Shown piece by piece: positions 9,232 to 18,038 of a stretch of 64,000 nt of DNA (the stretch's first letter is position 1; the number at the start of each line of letters is the position of its first letter). The translations under genes and the position numbers were made by a program. The DNA lies in assembly GCA_944800085.1 (NCBI GenBank), contig CALYLO010000008.1, forward strand, positions 62,001 through 126,000, in the 5' to 3' direction. The DNA comes from Paenibacillus melissococcoides. Its GTDB lineage: Bacteria; Bacillota; Bacilli; Paenibacillales; Paenibacillaceae. Under the pieces are notes generated by a model. That model saw nothing but the letters and a program-made list of their open reading frames with translations, was not told where the DNA came from and made no database searches.

Positions 9232-9519
9232 ATGGCAAACGCAAACGCATTGGGAATGGTAGAAACAAAAGGTCTGGTAGGCGCAATCGAAGCAGCGGAC
9301 GCAATGGTCAAAGCGGCTAACGTTACTTTGATCGGCAAAGAGCAAATCGGCGCAGGTCTAGTAACCGTCATGGTTCGCGGCGACGTAGGCGCCGTCAAGG
9401 CGGCAACGGACGCAGGCGCGGCTGCGGCAGAGCGCGTGGGCGAATTGCTGTCCGTGCACGTTATCCCAAGACCGCACACGGAAGTGGATGCTATCCTTCC
9501 TAAGACAAAAGCGGAATAA
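9232..9519 (+). CDS. eutM: Major hexameric shell protein EutM (BMC-H)
   Basis: 95 residues, one BMC domain: ALGMVETKGLVGAIEAADAM, GLVTVMVRGDVGAVKAATDAG and the end segment VIPRPHTEVDAILP. EutM hexamers tile the facets, with a small central pore. The RBS is strong (AGGAGGAATTTAATC before ATG) and the 135-base leader upstream is AT-rich, consistent with high expression of the main shell protein. A stable hairpin follows at 9558-9583. Confidence 0.96.
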   Translation: MANANALGMVETKGLVGAIEAADAMVKAANVTLIGKEQIGAGLVTVMVRGDVGAVKAATDAGAAAAERVGELLSVHVIPRPHTEVDAILPKTKAE

Positions 9520-9557
9520 TAACCGACTCCGGACAAGCCTGACGGGTAAGAGGGAGC

Positions 9558-9583
9558 GGAGATGCGGCATCCGCCGCATCTCC
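9558..9583 (+). terminator. Strong GC-rich hairpin after eutM, without T-run
   Basis: An 11-bp perfect stem, 9558-9568 with 9573-9583, and a four-base loop. No T-run follows, so it is not a classical terminator. It may stabilise the eutM transcript or cause partial attenuation so that eutT and later genes are made in smaller amounts than the shell protein. Confidence 0.5.
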
Positions 9584-9664
9584 CTCCCCGCCTGCCGGCT
9601 CATCGCCAGCGGCGCGGATTCCCGCGTGTAACCAAAGATGCACGCAATAAAAGGATGTGAAAAC

Positions 9665-10462
9665 ATGGCTGTGATTACGGAAAGCGAGCTGCGCAAGCAC
9701 TTTCGGAATCAGAATCTGAAAGAGGTTGCCGTATATGAGGCTCCGGCGGGCACGATTCTGACCCCTTCCGCCAAAAGCTTTTTGAGCGATCATCAGATTG
9801 AGCTTCGTTATGTGGGAGCCCCCGCTGCAGACAGCCCGGCGCCCAAGAAGGAAGTCAAGCTTCAAATCACCAAAAACTTGGACACTCAGCAAGAACCGGC
9901 CGAAGGAAAAAAACGTTTCCGCACGCTGTACGGCGGTTTTCTGGAGACGAAGCCCGAGCATATGACCCATTTATATGGAAATATGCTTGTTTTTAAAGAT
10001 CATCCCCGGATTCTATTCCGCGGCAAGCTGGATTCATTGGAAACCAAAATTTTAGAAGCGCAAATCAGCTGCTCGAAGCTGAACATGACCAAGCTGGTCG
10101 ACGATTTGGAAGAGATTTTACAGTTCGTGCGAAAGATCGTGCGCTGTGAAGTGTTGAACGAAAGCATCGAGGAATTTCATTTGCTTGGGATGACACCGAA
10201 GGAATTGCGCGAGCAGTCCCATTTTCCCAAGAAATACTTTGGATTGGAACATTTTCAACCCAGCTATGATATGGGCGAAGCGGTTGTTGTCATAAATGCG
10301 TTGCGCACATTGACGAGGGAGACGGAGCTGCTGGCTTACCAAGCCTTCAAAACGGAGCACGGAGGCGCCGAGCGCGAAGACATCATTCGGACGCTGAACC
10401 GGCTGTCTTCATTGTTCTGGATCATCATGTTCCGAATCCGCGTAGGACAGTACAATTCTTGA
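9665..10462 (+). CDS. eutT: EutT-type cobalamin adenosyltransferase
   Basis: ATG 9665 after AAAGGATGTG; 265 residues. Converts cob(II/I)alamin and ATP into adenosylcobalamin, the lyase cofactor. N-terminus VITESELRKHFRNQNL and AGTILTPSAKSFLSDHQIEL is the typical EutT lead-in. An adenosyltransferase helical bundle follows, with HPRILFRGKLDSLE, LEAQISC and a C-terminal helical region with TRETELLAYQAF. The Cys-rich HX11CCXXC motif of Salmonella EutT is not seen, as in other Gram-positive forms. It sits between shell and phosphotransacylase genes. Confidence 0.85.
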   Translation: MAVITESELRKHFRNQNLKEVAVYEAPAGTILTPSAKSFLSDHQIELRYVGAPAADSPAPKKEVKLQITKNLDTQQEPAEGKKRFRTLYGGFLETKPEHMTHLYGNMLVFKDHPRILFRGKLDSLETKILEAQISCSKLNMTKLVDDLEEILQFVRKIVRCEVLNESIEEFHLLGMTPKELREQSHFPKKYFGLEHFQPSYDMGEAVVVINALRTLTRETELLAYQAFKTEHGGAEREDIIRTLNRLSSLFWIIMFRIRVGQYNS

Positions 10463-10469
10463 GGTGAGA

Positions 10470-11108
10470 ATGGTGGATAATCAACTGGTAGAAAGCATCG
10501 TGAATGAAGTGGTCAAGCGGGTGCGGGATGAAGCCTGCATCGAAATCGAAGCATCCGGCAAGCACGTGCACTTGAACCGGGAAGCGATTGATGCGTTGTT
10601 CGGCCCAGGCTATCAACTGACGAAGGCGAAGGATCTGTCCCAGCCGGGACAATACGCATGCAAAGAGCGCGTCACGCTGATCGGGCCGAAGGGCGCCCTG
10701 CACAACGTCGTCGTGCTCGGGCCGGAACGCAAGGAATCGCAGGTGGAGGTCTCCCAGACGGACGCCGTCGTGCTTGGCATCCCTGTTCCCGTCAGAGAGA
10801 GCGGCAAGCTGGAAGGAACTCCGGGCATCGTCATCGCTTCGGGCAGCAACATGATCCGGCTGGAGCGGGGCTTGATCGCCGCGCAGCGCCATATTCACGT
10901 GAAGGCGGAAGATGCAGCTAAGTATAACGTGGAGAACGGCGAAATCGTGCAGGTGAAAGTGTACGGCAAGCGTCCGCTTATTTTTGACGACGTGCTGGTG
11001 CGGGTGAGCCCGAACTATGAAACGTACATGCATATCGACTATGATGAGGCGAATGCATGCGGCTTTGTGAAAGGCACGAAGGGCAAGATTTTGAAAAAGA
11101 CCAACTAG
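10470..11108 (+). CDS. pduL: PduL-type phosphate acyltransferase
   Basis: About 212 residues. Start is uncertain among GTG 10464, ATG 10470 and GTG 10473, all just after GAGGTGA that overlaps the eutT stop. Makes acetyl-phosphate from acetyl-CoA, recycling CoA within the compartment. Zn-binding motifs are visible: ASGKHVHLN near residue 28 and AAQRHIHVKAEDA near residue 137, as in the duplicated PduL beta barrels. The N-terminal helix NQLVESIVNEVVKRVRDEA is an encapsulation-peptide candidate. In ethanolamine operons this gene is often called eutD, although it is unrelated to Pta-type EutD. Confidence 0.93.
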   Translation: MVDNQLVESIVNEVVKRVRDEACIEIEASGKHVHLNREAIDALFGPGYQLTKAKDLSQPGQYACKERVTLIGPKGALHNVVVLGPERKESQVEVSQTDAVVLGIPVPVRESGKLEGTPGIVIASGSNMIRLERGLIAAQRHIHVKAEDAAKYNVENGEIVQVKVYGKRPLIFDDVLVRVSPNYETYMHIDYDEANACGFVKGTKGKILKKTN

Positions 11109-11132
11109 GACTAGGTCTAGGAGTGTGAAATT

Positions 11133-11834
11133 ATGAACATGGAAGCTCCGGATCGGGCAGCGTTGATTGAAGCGGTTGCGGCCGAAGTATTGAAAAGGCT
11201 GCGGCAGGCCGCCGAAGCCGAGACAGCCGCGTCCAGGAAGCAGGCGGTTCTGCTGGCTGCGGAGCCGGCTCCGGGACTGGAGAGCGTCCTCCAACCGCAT
11301 TATGACGTGCGTTATTACGACGAGTCGCTCCGGGACTGCGATCTGCTCCTCATTCCGAAGACATGCATCCAGCTGTTGTCCAACCTGGCCCATGGCATCA
11401 GCGCGGGCCCGCGCGAGCGGTTCGTGTTGACGATGCTGTTGAAGGGAAGGAAGGTTGTCTTGCTGGAGGACGGGCTGGCATACCGGAAATACAAGCCGAC
11501 AGCGCCTGTCCTGCTGTACAAGCTGTACGACGGCATGGTGGACAAGCTTCGCGGCTGCGGCATCCGTGTGGTCAAGCAGTCGGAGCTGCCGGCGGCTTGT
11601 CTGGAAGACGGAGGGGCGGCGATTGTGCCTCAGGCGGGAGGCGAAGCCGCTTACTTGGAAGCTGATGCGCTTTCGCAACCGGAAGCGCTGCCCGGCAAAG
11701 TCATCACCGAAGCCGAGCTCAAAAAATGCCGTCTTCAGAACAAGACAGAAATCGTGATTGATCGGCGCGCGATTATTACGCCGCTGGCGCAGGATTACAT
11801 GCGCACGCAGCAGATGCGTGTGCACAGAAGATAA
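11133..11834 (+). CDS. Conserved ethanolamine-operon protein of unknown function, probable compartment lumen protein
   Basis: 233 residues; AGGAG about ten bases before the ATG. It resembles the conserved hypothetical eut protein found in Firmicute operons between the phosphotransacylase and eutN genes. Residues 8-25 form an Ala/Leu amphipathic helix (AALIEAVAAEVLKRLRQ) like the encapsulation helices of EutC and PduL. A Rossmann/flavoprotein-like alternation follows (AVLLAAEP, CDLLLIPKTCIQLLSNLAHG, KVVLLEDGL), and the end has KVITEAELKK and RAIITPLAQDYMRTQ, a motif shared with the EutT start. Flavin or cobalamin handling is possible but not shown. Confidence 0.75.
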   Translation: MNMEAPDRAALIEAVAAEVLKRLRQAAEAETAASRKQAVLLAAEPAPGLESVLQPHYDVRYYDESLRDCDLLLIPKTCIQLLSNLAHGISAGPRERFVLTMLLKGRKVVLLEDGLAYRKYKPTAPVLLYKLYDGMVDKLRGCGIRVVKQSELPAACLEDGGAAIVPQAGGEAAYLEADALSQPEALPGKVITEAELKKCRLQNKTEIVIDRRAIITPLAQDYMRTQQMRVHRR

Positions 11835-11850
11835 CGGGCGAGGTGAACCT

Positions 11851-12129
11851 ATGATCGTGGGAAAAGTGGCGGGCAGCCTGTGGGCTACCCGTAAAGACAA
11901 TAAGCTGAGCGGGCTGACCTTTCTGGTGGTCAAGCCGTTATCGGTGGACGGCGCGGCGGTTCAGCGCGACCATTTCGTCGCCGCGGACAACGCGGGAGCA
12001 GGCATCGGCGACACGGTGCTCGTGACGACGGGAAGCGCTGCCCGGACATCGATAGCCAATCCGGACGTGCCCGTTGACGCGGTCATCGTGGGCATCGTCG
12101 ATTCGATCGAGGTGGCCCGCCATGAGTAG
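11851..12129 (+). CDS. eutN: Microcompartment vertex protein EutN (BMC-P)
   Basis: 92 residues starting MIVGKVAGSLWATRKDNKL, the usual EutN/CcmL start; mid region VAADNAGAGIGDTVLVTTGSAAR and end VDAVIVGIVDSIEV. Pentamers of this family cap the 12 vertices of the shell. GAGGTGAAC lies before the ATG, 17 bases after the previous stop. The end overlaps the next shell gene by 8 bases, so the two are translationally coupled. Confidence 0.96.
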   Translation: MIVGKVAGSLWATRKDNKLSGLTFLVVKPLSVDGAAVQRDHFVAADNAGAGIGDTVLVTTGSAARTSIANPDVPVDAVIVGIVDSIEVARHE

Positions 12130-12667
12130 CGCGATTGGCGTGGTGGAGCTTCGCAGCATCAGCAAAGGATACGAAACGGCGGATCGCATGCTGAAGACCT
12201 CTCCCGTGGACATGCATCATCTGAAGCCGATTTGTCCAGGCAAGTTCCTCATCATTATGAGCGGCGATACCGCTGACGTACAGGCGGCGATGGATTCCGC
12301 GAAGGCGGAAGCGGGTGAATTCCGGATTAGCGATTTTATGCTGAACGGCGTTCATCCCGCTCTCGTGGACGGCTTGAAGAAGCGCTATTCTTCCCAACCC
12401 GTGGACGCCGTCGGAATTTTGGAGACGTCAACGGTCTCTTCCGGGATATATGCGTTCAATGAGGCGTTGAAGCAGTGCGATATTTATGTGAAAAGGATGA
12501 ACCTCGGCATGGCGATTGGCGGCAAATTCCTCGCCGTGTTCACGGGAAGCGTGAGCGACGTGGAACAAGGGATGAAGGTGATCGCCTCCTCCATGGATGA
12601 AAAGCGGATTGTTCATTGCACCGTGCTTCGTTCCCCGAGCGAGGAAATCAAACAGCATTTCCGATAG
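12122..12667 (+). CDS. PduT-like tandem BMC shell protein, probable Fe-S pore
   Basis: ATG 12122 lies inside the eutN end (ATGAGTAG). 181 residues, the length of PduT. Two BMC domains: IGVVELRSISKGYETADRML in the first and VGILETSTVSSGIYAFNEAL in the second. The segment PICPGKFLIIMSGD matches the PduT loop whose Cys binds a [4Fe-4S] cluster at the three-fold pore. The Cys is kept, so a metal-bearing pore for electron or cluster transfer is predicted by homology. Its presence in a eut rather than pdu operon is notable. Confidence 0.88.
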   Translation: MSSAIGVVELRSISKGYETADRMLKTSPVDMHHLKPICPGKFLIIMSGDTADVQAAMDSAKAEAGEFRISDFMLNGVHPALVDGLKKRYSSQPVDAVGILETSTVSSGIYAFNEALKQCDIYVKRMNLGMAIGGKFLAVFTGSVSDVEQGMKVIASSMDEKRIVHCTVLRSPSEEIKQHFR

Positions 12668-12670
12668 GCA

Positions 12671-12714
12671 GTTCAAAAAGCCCGCTTTTGAGCATAAAAA
12701 CCGCCTTTTTGAAC
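12671..12714 (+). terminator. Inverted repeat between PduT-like gene and eutH
   Basis: GTTCAAAAAG (12671-12680) pairs with CTTTTTGAAC (12705-12714). The T-tract is inside the stem, so termination strength is unclear. The block GGCAGTTCAAAAAG followed by CGCTTTTGA also appears after eutE (about 9104-9126). No B12-riboswitch core or A-G hexaloop pair was seen in this 121-base gap. Confidence 0.45.
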
Positions 12715-12788
12715 CTTTCCGATATATAGTTCGATACGAACGCTAACACGCAATTCAACACGCACAATAAGAATGGAGGAGCACGTTC

Positions 12789-13898
12789 GTGGAGATTAAC
12801 GAAATCATCATTTACGGCATGGTTATTTTCATGATTCTCGGCGCCATCGACAAGTGCATCGGTTACAAATTCGGGCTAGGCCATCAATTCGATGAAGGAC
12901 TTATGGCCATGGGCTCGCTCACGCTGGCGATGGTCGGAATCATCTCGCTGTCTCCCGTGCTGGCCAAGCTGTTAAGCCCGATTGTCGTCCCGCTGTACAG
13001 CGCGCTGGGAGCAGACCCCGCGATGTTCGCGACGACGCTGCTGGCCAACGACATGGGCGGATTTTCATTGGCGCAGGAATTGGCGCAGACGCCGGAAGCC
13101 GGCTTGTTCGCCGGTACGATTCTCGGCGCCATGCTGGGGCCGACTATCGTATTCATCATTCCGGTTGCGCTGGGCATCATTAAGAAGGAAGACCACAAAT
13201 ATTTGGCTACCGGCGTCTTGGCCGGCATTGTCACGATCCCGATCGGCTGCTTGCTCGGGGGATTGGCGGCAGGTTTTCCGATTATGATGATTTTGTCCAA
13301 CCTGGTGCCGATTCTGCTGTTCGCCCTGCTGATCGTGCTTGGCTTGTGGAAGTTCCCGCAAGGCATGATCAAAGGCTTCACCATTTTCGGACAGTTCATT
13401 GTTATCGTCGCGACGCTGGGGCTCGCGGCCGGCATTACGCAGCAGCTGACGGACATCACGATTATTCCCGGACTCGCGCCGATTGAGGAAGGAATCAAGA
13501 TTGTCGGCGACATTTCGATTGTACTGGCCGGCGCCTTTGCGATGGTCTTTGTCATCACGAAGGTATTCAACAAGCCGCTGATGAAGCTGGGCAAAATGCT
13601 CGGCATGAACGAGATTGCGGCGGCGGGCATGGTTGCCACGCTCGCCAACGTCATCCCGATGTTCGGGATGATGAAGGACATGGATGCCCGGGGCAAGGTC
13701 ATCAACGTAGCCTTTGCCGTGTCCGCGGCATTCGTATTCGGCGATCACCTCGGCTTCACGGCCGGGGTCGCCAAGGAAATGATCTTCCCGATGATCGTCG
13801 GGAAGCTGGTCGGCGGCATTACGGCCATTTTCGTAGCCGTATATTTGGCGAAGAAAATGGCGCCGGAACCGAACGACGGGCAGCAGGAGGCCGCATAA
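12789..13898 (+). CDS. eutH: Ethanolamine permease EutH
   Basis: GTG 12789 preceded by GGAGGAG; 369 residues. Integral membrane protein with about ten hydrophobic segments; EutH helps ethanolamine entry at low concentration. The start EINEIIIYGMVIFMILGAID and the glycine-rich segments (GMVATLANVIPMFGMMKDMD, FGDHLGFTAGVAKEM) fit the family. It is the last gene of the operon and is followed by a strong terminator. Confidence 0.95.
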   Translation: MEINEIIIYGMVIFMILGAIDKCIGYKFGLGHQFDEGLMAMGSLTLAMVGIISLSPVLAKLLSPIVVPLYSALGADPAMFATTLLANDMGGFSLAQELAQTPEAGLFAGTILGAMLGPTIVFIIPVALGIIKKEDHKYLATGVLAGIVTIPIGCLLGGLAAGFPIMMILSNLVPILLFALLIVLGLWKFPQGMIKGFTIFGQFIVIVATLGLAAGITQQLTDITIIPGLAPIEEGIKIVGDISIVLAGAFAMVFVITKVFNKPLMKLGKMLGMNEIAAAGMVATLANVIPMFGMMKDMDARGKVINVAFAVSAAFVFGDHLGFTAGVAKEMIFPMIVGKLVGGITAIFVAVYLAKKMAPEPNDGQQEAA

Positions 13899-13977
13899 AG
13901 GCCGGCTTGCCTGGCAAGCCGCTGCTCGGTTGTGTAACGTTTTCTCTCAATACTGAGCTCTCATATATATATTTGAT

Positions 13978-14016
13978 GCCTCGCAGGCCGATTGATCGGC
14001 TGCGGGGCTTTTTTTT
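13978..14016 (+). terminator. Intrinsic terminator ending the eut operon
   Basis: Stem GCCTCGCAGGCCGAT with ATCGGCTGCGGGGC (a near-perfect pairing), tiny loop, then eight Ts at 14009-14016. An extra hairpin, GGCTTGC-CTG-GCAAGCC, lies just after eutH at about 13903-13919. Confidence 0.9.
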
Positions 14017-14469
14017 GCATGGAAAATGAAAGGGAAATCCGCAGCAGTTGCAGTTCAACGCAAGCGGCCTGCTGCTCCGTCTCTTTTCGCATTGCAGCAA
14101 TTTCGTGCCTCGAAACAATACTCATGAATATATAGGTCTGGGTACCTATTGGATGTTGGGGAAAATATGAAATAATTAAAATGACCAAAAATATAAAATG
14201 TTTACATATCGGAATGACTGCCAAGACTTGTTCATCACCTCATCGCTATCATAGAGCCAACTAGATCCCCATTTAACGCTAATTACAGCATGCCAAGAGA
14301 CAACTGCTTATTTGCAAACTATGACCTTCCTGCATGAAGACAGAGCACAGCTTTCTTTCGACTGCCGGGCTTGATTTCGGATCCCGAGACGATTGCGCAG
14401 CAAGCAGCGCATCGAAGGTACGTACAGGTGTTTTTGTTTCACAACAATATTAAAAGGAGGAACTTTTGA
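14017..14469. other. Gene-free spacer between eut operon and accessory region
   Basis: No convincing coding frame on either strand. Base composition drops from GC-rich to AT-rich here, marking the boundary to the accessory region. The AAAAGGAGG at about 14452-14460 is the RBS of the next gene. No RNA gene recognised. Confidence 0.4.
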
Positions 14470-15769
14470 ATGAGTAGGAAATCGATAGTTGCTGTTTTCA
14501 TGGCCATAACATTGCTTGCATCTGTTTTTGCGACCAGTGCATTTGCTGAAACTGTTGAGGTGGAAAACGGATTAGCCATAAGTTCAGCACAGCTTCTTCC
14601 GAAAAGTGATGTGATGAAGATCGTAGATATGAATCTGCAAGGATATTTAAGTACGGATATTCAGACACAAGGCAAGGCTCTTACGGCTTCTGAAGAATTT
14701 TATTCCGTTGTATGATTTGCAAAATAATATGTTTGCATATATGGTTCCTCTTTTGGAAAACGGAGAAGATATCGGGTACATGACAGTAGGAGCTATTGAA
14801 GATGGATATGCCACCTACAATATTTTCATTAAAGATAATATTATTTCCAACATTCTCAGCGAGCTGAATGCAACGAACGCTTCCGACGCAGGTTCCGCTC
14901 AGCTCGTATTTATACCGCCAATGCAGTATTTGATAAAAAGAGAAATGAATCAAAATGTGCAATATTTTGATATAACGAATATTAGGCAAATTCATGAAGT
15001 AACAAATATTATCGAGAAGAATCAATCCGCTATTCAAGATACTTATAAAAACATCAGAAATGAAGAAAATAGAGAACATATGATTAACTTGCAACAGGCA
15101 AGTCCGGGCAACTCGACGCTTGCAGCTAAAGAAGACGTCAGCTTATATTCGGAGCGGACATATGGAACTTTTGTACCGGTAGAGTTATCTAAGGGCCAGT
15201 ATAGTTATGGAGGCAACCAGAATTGGTGGGATAGTGGCAGTAATCAAGCGGAACGGGGATGCGGCCCTGTTGCTGCTGCTAATATTACCAATTACTTAGC
15301 TAAAATGAAAGACCCCAAAAAGTATGGGAAATTATACAGCGGAAATACATGGTCATTGTCAGACTTTATGAAGCATATGAATACTTTATACGATTATATC
15401 AATCCGGGTATGTTTGGGGAAGTGTCCGTTAGCGACTTTGCTTCTAAAGTGGAACGTTATGCCCAGGATAAAGGCGTTTCCTTGAGCCGGGTTACGGATA
15501 ACTCTTCTTTTACATTAGATAATACGGCAAATTATATTAAAGCGGGGTTGTCGATTGATTCTCCTGTGGCCACACTGAATACAAAAAAATGGTCGAATGA
15601 TGAATATGAATGGCACTGGATGACGATAACCAAATATTACAGAGATCCTAATGACAACCGATGGATTGCCGTGTCCACTTGGGGGAAACGTCATAGTATT
15701 AATTACCGGGTTCATTTTGATGCAATGAAATACGGGTGGTGGCAAGGCGGATTGATGTACTTGGAATGA
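14470..15769 (+). pseudogene. Secreted C39-like cysteine peptidase, one frameshift
   Basis: Frame 1 (14470-14715) gives a clear signal peptide (SIVAVFMAITLLASVFATSAFA) and a short mature start. After a shift at about base 14704 the second frame runs to 15769. Removing one T joins EEFY to PLYDLQ smoothly. The C-terminal half is a Peptidase_C39_2-like domain: catalytic Cys in ERGCGPVAAANITNYLA, His in WHWMTITKYY and a later polar residue in WIAVSTWGKRHSI. Expected to be a secreted or surface protease of about 430 residues. AAAAGGAGG precedes the start. It could be a live gene with a sequencing error. Confidence 0.75.
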
Positions 15770-15816
15770 CCACTTCTATGCCTTGAAGAGTTGCAATGAT
15801 GAATGGATGTGGGGTT

Positions 15817-16281
15817 ATGAGAAAGTGCTACTGGGTTTGTACACTCCTGGCGATTGTCCTGCTAGCCGGTTGTATGACTTATAAAAAGGTAACTTCACCG
15901 CTTGTGGATGAATTCCGGCAGCGCATGCTCGATCATTACAGCGGAATAGATCGTATGGAAGTCAGGTTTGCTCCAACGGAGCTGCAATTCGTATACACGA
16001 TGAAGAAGCAATATCAGGAGACAGAGACGAAAGAAATATATCTGGACACGAGGAAGTTTGTTACAACACTTAGTGTGTTCAACGAAGTCATAGAAGGTCA
16101 ATATTTTCAAACCTATAAATTCGCAAAAAAGGCAAAAGAGTACCCTTGAATCTCTATCAGCTTTGATGTCGATGGGGATAAAGTAAGTGATTATGCGTAC
16201 CAATCGGACTATGATGAGAAAACAGGTTCTGGCTCAGAGCACGAAGCAGATGGGTATTCTACCTGGTATTACAATAATTAG
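15817..16281 (+). pseudogene. Small lipoprotein gene with internal stop, abutting IS1182
   Basis: ATG 15817 begins a lipoprotein signal, WVCTLLAIVLLAGC, with lipobox LAGC. The frame reads 111 codons, meets TGA at 16147-16149, and then continues in the same frame for 43 more codons rich in D, Y and S to a TAG at 16279-16281. That stop lies in the left inverted repeat of the IS1182 copy, so the true 3' end may also be lost. Function unknown; the position after the C39 gene suggests a shared secretion-related role. Confidence 0.6.
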
Positions 16282-17908
16282 GGTTTGCTGAACAATCATT
16301 TTTCTAAGGTTTTACAAGGATTTCTGGACTCTAACTCGAAATAAAATGCAAGGAAAATGCGAATTTCTTGAAAAAAATCGTGCACGTGGAGTGAGCCGAC
16401 ATGTATCGTAGAACCGAAAGCCAGCTTCAGTTGTTCGAAGATTTCTACTTGCCGTTTGGCGGTAAATTGAATAAGGAGAACCGTTGGGTTCAACTGGCCG
16501 CTATCATCCCGTGGTGGCGGGCAGAAGAATTCTACGCGAAGTCGTTCAAGAAATCAATGCGCGGTCAGATCCCTTTGTCTGTTCGTATGGCTTTGGGAGC
16601 GCTGTACATTCAGGAACGTATGCAGCTCGATGATCGAGAGACGGTCCAGCAGATCACCGAAAATCCGTACTACCAGTACTTTCTTGGGTTGCCGGCGTTC
16701 CAAGACAAGCCTCCGTTCCATCACTCGCTGTTGACCCATTTCCGCAAGCGATTGGGTGCGGATGTCATTGGACAAATCAACGATTGGATTTTGGAAGAGG
16801 ACGCAGAGCGAAAGAAGCAGGAACAAAACAAGAGCGATCCTCAAGATCCTCCAGGCAGCGGCCATGGTTCTGATGGAACATCCGTTAATGAAGACGGCAA
16901 AAGCAAAGAGAAACCATGCAACAAAGGCACCTTGATGCTCGACGCGACCTGCGCACCGGCCGACATCTCCTATCCGACCGATTTGAAATTATTGAACGAG
17001 GCGCGGGAAAAACTCGAAGCGATCATCGATGTTCTGCACGAGCCTTTCGTCGGGAAGGCCAAGAAACCGAGAACGTATCGTCAAACTGCCCGCAAACGCT
17101 ACCTCGAGATCGCCAAGAAACGGCGAACGGGTGCCAAATCCATCCGGAAAGCGGTTGGCAAACAGCTTCGTTATGTTTCGCGTAATCTTCGCATCATCGA
17201 AATGCTGGGAGCGAAAAGCAGCTTGAATCAACTGGGTTCGCAGCAGTATCGGCAATTGCTCGTCATTTCCGAGCTGTATCGTCAACAACAAGAGATGTAC
17301 GACAAACGGACACACTCGGTGGAAGATCGAATCGTCAGTCTTTCCCAACCGCATGTACGGCCGATTGTACGCGGGAAAGTGAATGCTCCCGTCGAGTTTG
17401 GGGCAAAGCTGGCGATCAGTCTGGTGGACGGTTACGCTCGAATGGAGAAGCTGTCCTGGGATAACTTCAACGAAAGCATGACACTGAAAGCTTCCGTGGA
17501 GTCGTTCGTCCAGCGATATGGGTGTTATCCGGAAGCCATTCTAGCCGACCAAATCTACCGAAATCGGGAGAACCTTCGCTATTGTAAGGAGCACGGCATC
17601 CGTTTGAGTGGTCCAAACTTAGGGCGTCCGAAGAAAGAAGCGGAACCCGATCGGAACCAGGCCAGACAGGATGCTTCAATGCGTAACGCAATCGAAGGAA
17701 AATTCGGAGAAGGCAAACGCTCCTACGGACTGGGGCGTATTCGAGCACGCCTTCGAGAGACAAGCGAAACGGTCATTGCCCTGCAACTGCTTGTTATGAA
17801 TCTCGAACGCAAGCTGCGCGTTCTCTTTTTGCCGATTTTCAGACTGCTGCTGAATCTGTGCCGTCAGCCTCTGTGGGCCTAAAAGGCAATATGTTCAGCA
17901 AGCCCTAA
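16278..17908 (+). mobile_element. IS1182-family insertion sequence
   Basis: About 1.63 kb. Left end ATTAGGGTTTGCTGAACAAT at 16278-16297; right end, read inward on the other strand, begins ATTAGGGCTTGCTGAACAT (17908 backwards). They differ at one inner base over about 19. One transposase gene fills the element. The ends look intact. No convincing target duplication could be read beside them. Confidence 0.85.
16401..17882 (+). CDS. IS1182-family transposase
   Basis: 493 residues, full length. N-terminal DUF772-type domain (WVQLAAIIPWWRAEEFYA, SVRMALGALYIQERMQLDDR), charged linker, then the DDE part: first Asp in MLDATCAPADISYPTD, second near YPEAILADQIYRNREN, Glu in the C-terminal RNAIEGKFGEGKRSYGL. 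No stop or shift seen, so likely active. Confidence 0.9.
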   Translation: MYRRTESQLQLFEDFYLPFGGKLNKENRWVQLAAIIPWWRAEEFYAKSFKKSMRGQIPLSVRMALGALYIQERMQLDDRETVQQITENPYYQYFLGLPAFQDKPPFHHSLLTHFRKRLGADVIGQINDWILEEDAERKKQEQNKSDPQDPPGSGHGSDGTSVNEDGKSKEKPCNKGTLMLDATCAPADISYPTDLKLLNEAREKLEAIIDVLHEPFVGKAKKPRTYRQTARKRYLEIAKKRRTGAKSIRKAVGKQLRYVSRNLRIIEMLGAKSSLNQLGSQQYRQLLVISELYRQQQEMYDKRTHSVEDRIVSLSQPHVRPIVRGKVNAPVEFGAKLAISLVDGYARMEKLSWDNFNESMTLKASVESFVQRYGCYPEAILADQIYRNRENLRYCKEHGIRLSGPNLGRPKKEAEPDRNQARQDASMRNAIEGKFGEGKRSYGLGRIRARLRETSETVIALQLLVMNLERKLRVLFLPIFRLLLNLCRQPLWA

Positions 17909-18007
17909 TATAGCCCGAAATTCATCAAATTTTTTTTACGATGGGGGGCGTTTAATATTATGCTCTCGCCAGTTCCCCCTTCTAATATAATATAGTCCGA
18001 AATTCAT
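17907..18007. repeat. 19-bp direct repeat pair beside IS1182
   Basis: AATATAG(C/T)CCGAAATTCAT occurs at 17907-17925 and 17989-18007, 82 bases apart, one mismatch. The first copy touches the right end of the IS. They could be recombination footprints of the neighbouring serine recombinase or a local duplication. The 63 bases between them hold no gene. Confidence 0.55.
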
Positions 18008-18038
18008 GGAAAAATCGGTAGAGTGATACTTGAATAGG

